Origin: Methanobacteriota archaeon
GTDB taxonomy: Archaea > Thermoplasmatota > Poseidoniia > Poseidoniales > Thalassarchaeaceae
Length of the DNA stretch: 5,490 bases
NCBI GenBank assembly: GCA_014384685.1
Contig: JACNFL010000077.1
Coordinates: 1 to 5,490, forward strand
Direction of reading: 5' to 3'
Under the pieces are notes generated by a model. That model was given only the letters and a program-made list of their open reading frames with translations, did no database searches and was not told where the DNA came from. Positions 4,784 to 5,490 of this stretch are shown here, piece by piece (position 1 is the first letter of the stretch; the number at the start of each line of letters is the position of its first letter). The position numbers and the translations under genes were made by a program.

Positions 4784-5490
4784 CTATTGTGCTTCCAATA
4801 AATTAGAGAGGCGTCCTACAATAGAATCACCAACATCTGAAGTTGATGCGTCACCACCTAAATCATAGGTCAAAATTGAACCATCCTGAAGATGTTCTGA
4901 TACCGCTTTTTCAATTAATTCAGAGACTTGGATTGCTTCTTCATCATTGTGTTTCATTCCAAGCCACTCAATCATTAATTGTACTGAATTAATTGTTGCA
5001 ATTGGATTGACTTTACCCTGTCCAGCATATTTTGGAGACGAGCCATGTACTGGCTCAAAGAGTCCATGTTGGTCACCTATGTTTGCACTTGCTGCCATTC
5101 CCATTCCCCCTTGGAGAACACTGCCTAAATCAGTGACTATATCGCCAAACATGTTGCTTGTGACTACAACATCAAACCACTCTGGGTTGCGTACCATCCA
5201 CATAGTGAATGCATCAATGTAGGCAGCATCTTTTCCGATATCGGGATACTCTTCACCCACTTCATGGAACACACGCCTGAAAAGTTGACAACCTCGAGTG
5301 ACGTTACTCTTGTCAACACACGTGACACTTGATTTACCTGAACTTGGGGAACCTTTTCTCCTCTTGGCATATTCAAAACCAAGGCGAATTAATTTTTTTG
5401 AGCCGTTTGTTGAGATTGGGCGTGCATCCCAAGCCACTTCTCCTTCAATGCCTCCAAACTCCATCTCTTCCACTTCCTCAGGTTCTTTGC
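4784..5490 (-). CDS. Isocitrate/isopropylmalate dehydrogenase family protein, likely 3-isopropylmalate dehydrogenase, 5' end missing
   Basis: This is the C-terminal two thirds of a beta-decarboxylating dehydrogenase. The frame is open to the right edge, so the real start lies beyond 5490. The Val encoded by the GTG at 5473 is internal; five codons before it are in the window. Counting that Val as residue 1, VDKSNV (53-58) holds the catalytic lysine. YIDAFTMWMV (85-94) and NMFGDIVTDLG (107-117) hold the three metal-binding aspartates (87, 111, 115). FEPVHGSSPKYAG (139-151) is the nucleotide loop. In leucine synthesis LeuB oxidises 3-isopropylmalate to 2-oxoisocaproate. The substrate-recognition helix is outside the window, so isocitrate, homoisocitrate or tartrate enzymes are not excluded. 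FEPVHGS favours the isopropylmalate side, whereas Lys148-Tyr149 resembles NADP-type isocitrate dehydrogenase. A short Gly/Ser-rich loop (41-49) precedes the lysine strand. If the substrate is isopropylmalate the gene would be leuB. Confidence 0.85.
   Translation of the reverse strand, partial: KEPEEVEEMEFGGIEGEVAWDARPISTNGSKKLIRLGFEYAKRRKGSPSSGKSSVTCVDKSNVTRGCQLFRRVFHEVGEEYPDIGKDAAYIDAFTMWMVRNPEWFDVVVTSNMFGDIVTDLGSVLQGGMGMAASANIGDQHGLFEPVHGSSPKYAGQGKVNPIATINSVQLMIEWLGMKHNDEEAIQVSELIEKAVSEHLQDGSILTYDLGGDASTSDVGDSIVGRLSNLLEAQ

Noticed and set aside
1..5490. CRISPR array, insertion sequence, toxin-antitoxin or defence system
   Set aside because: No regularly spaced repeats, terminal inverted repeats, transposase, integrase or known defence motifs were seen; the content is mainly housekeeping genes.

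Overview
The window reads as chromosomal DNA from an archaeon, most plausibly a marine euryarchaeon of the Thermoplasmatota (Marine Group II/III type). The archaeal assignment rests on an archaea-specific 4-phosphopantoate--beta-alanine ligase and on a stand-alone 77-residue KEOPS subunit Pcc1. It also rests on dense gene packing, a mix of GGTG-type ribosome binding sites and apparently leaderless starts, and a small membrane protein with an external beta-sandwich. The marine lineage is inference from overall flavour (modest GC, acidic proteins, gene style) and was not tested.

Layout. Positions 1-156 (minus) hold the first 52 codons of truD, which runs off the left edge. After a divergent spacer of about 150 bases comes a plus-strand gene (304-1035) for a two-domain glutaredoxin/GST-like protein that closely resembles prostaglandin E synthase 2. 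It converges, with 13 bases between stops, on a minus-strand gene (1049-1948) for a three-helix membrane protein with a carboxypeptidase-regulatory/CnaB-like domain. A 77-base divergent spacer with two G-runs separates that gene from four plus-strand genes: pcc1 (2026-2259), nadC (2335-3291), the phosphopantothenate-pathway ligase (3301-4086) and an unrecognised basic, single-CxxC, coiled-coil protein (4152-4781). The last converges, with only 2 bases between stops, on a minus-strand isopropylmalate/isocitrate dehydrogenase-family gene (4784 to the right edge, 5' end missing).

How the genes fit together. The plus-strand block joins tRNA modification (KEOPS, t6A37) with synthesis of NAD (NadC) and coenzyme A. 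nadC and the ligase are almost certainly co-transcribed, because the ligase ribosome binding site overlaps the nadC stop codon. truD adds a second tRNA-modification gene, and the right-edge dehydrogenase fits amino-acid (leucine) synthesis. This is mostly housekeeping content. I see no CRISPR array, mobile element, tRNA, rRNA or defence cassette. The items most worth a second look are the prostaglandin-synthase-2-like protein with an altered active site, the uncharacterised CPGCG/coiled-coil protein, and motif departures in NadC and in the dehydrogenase.
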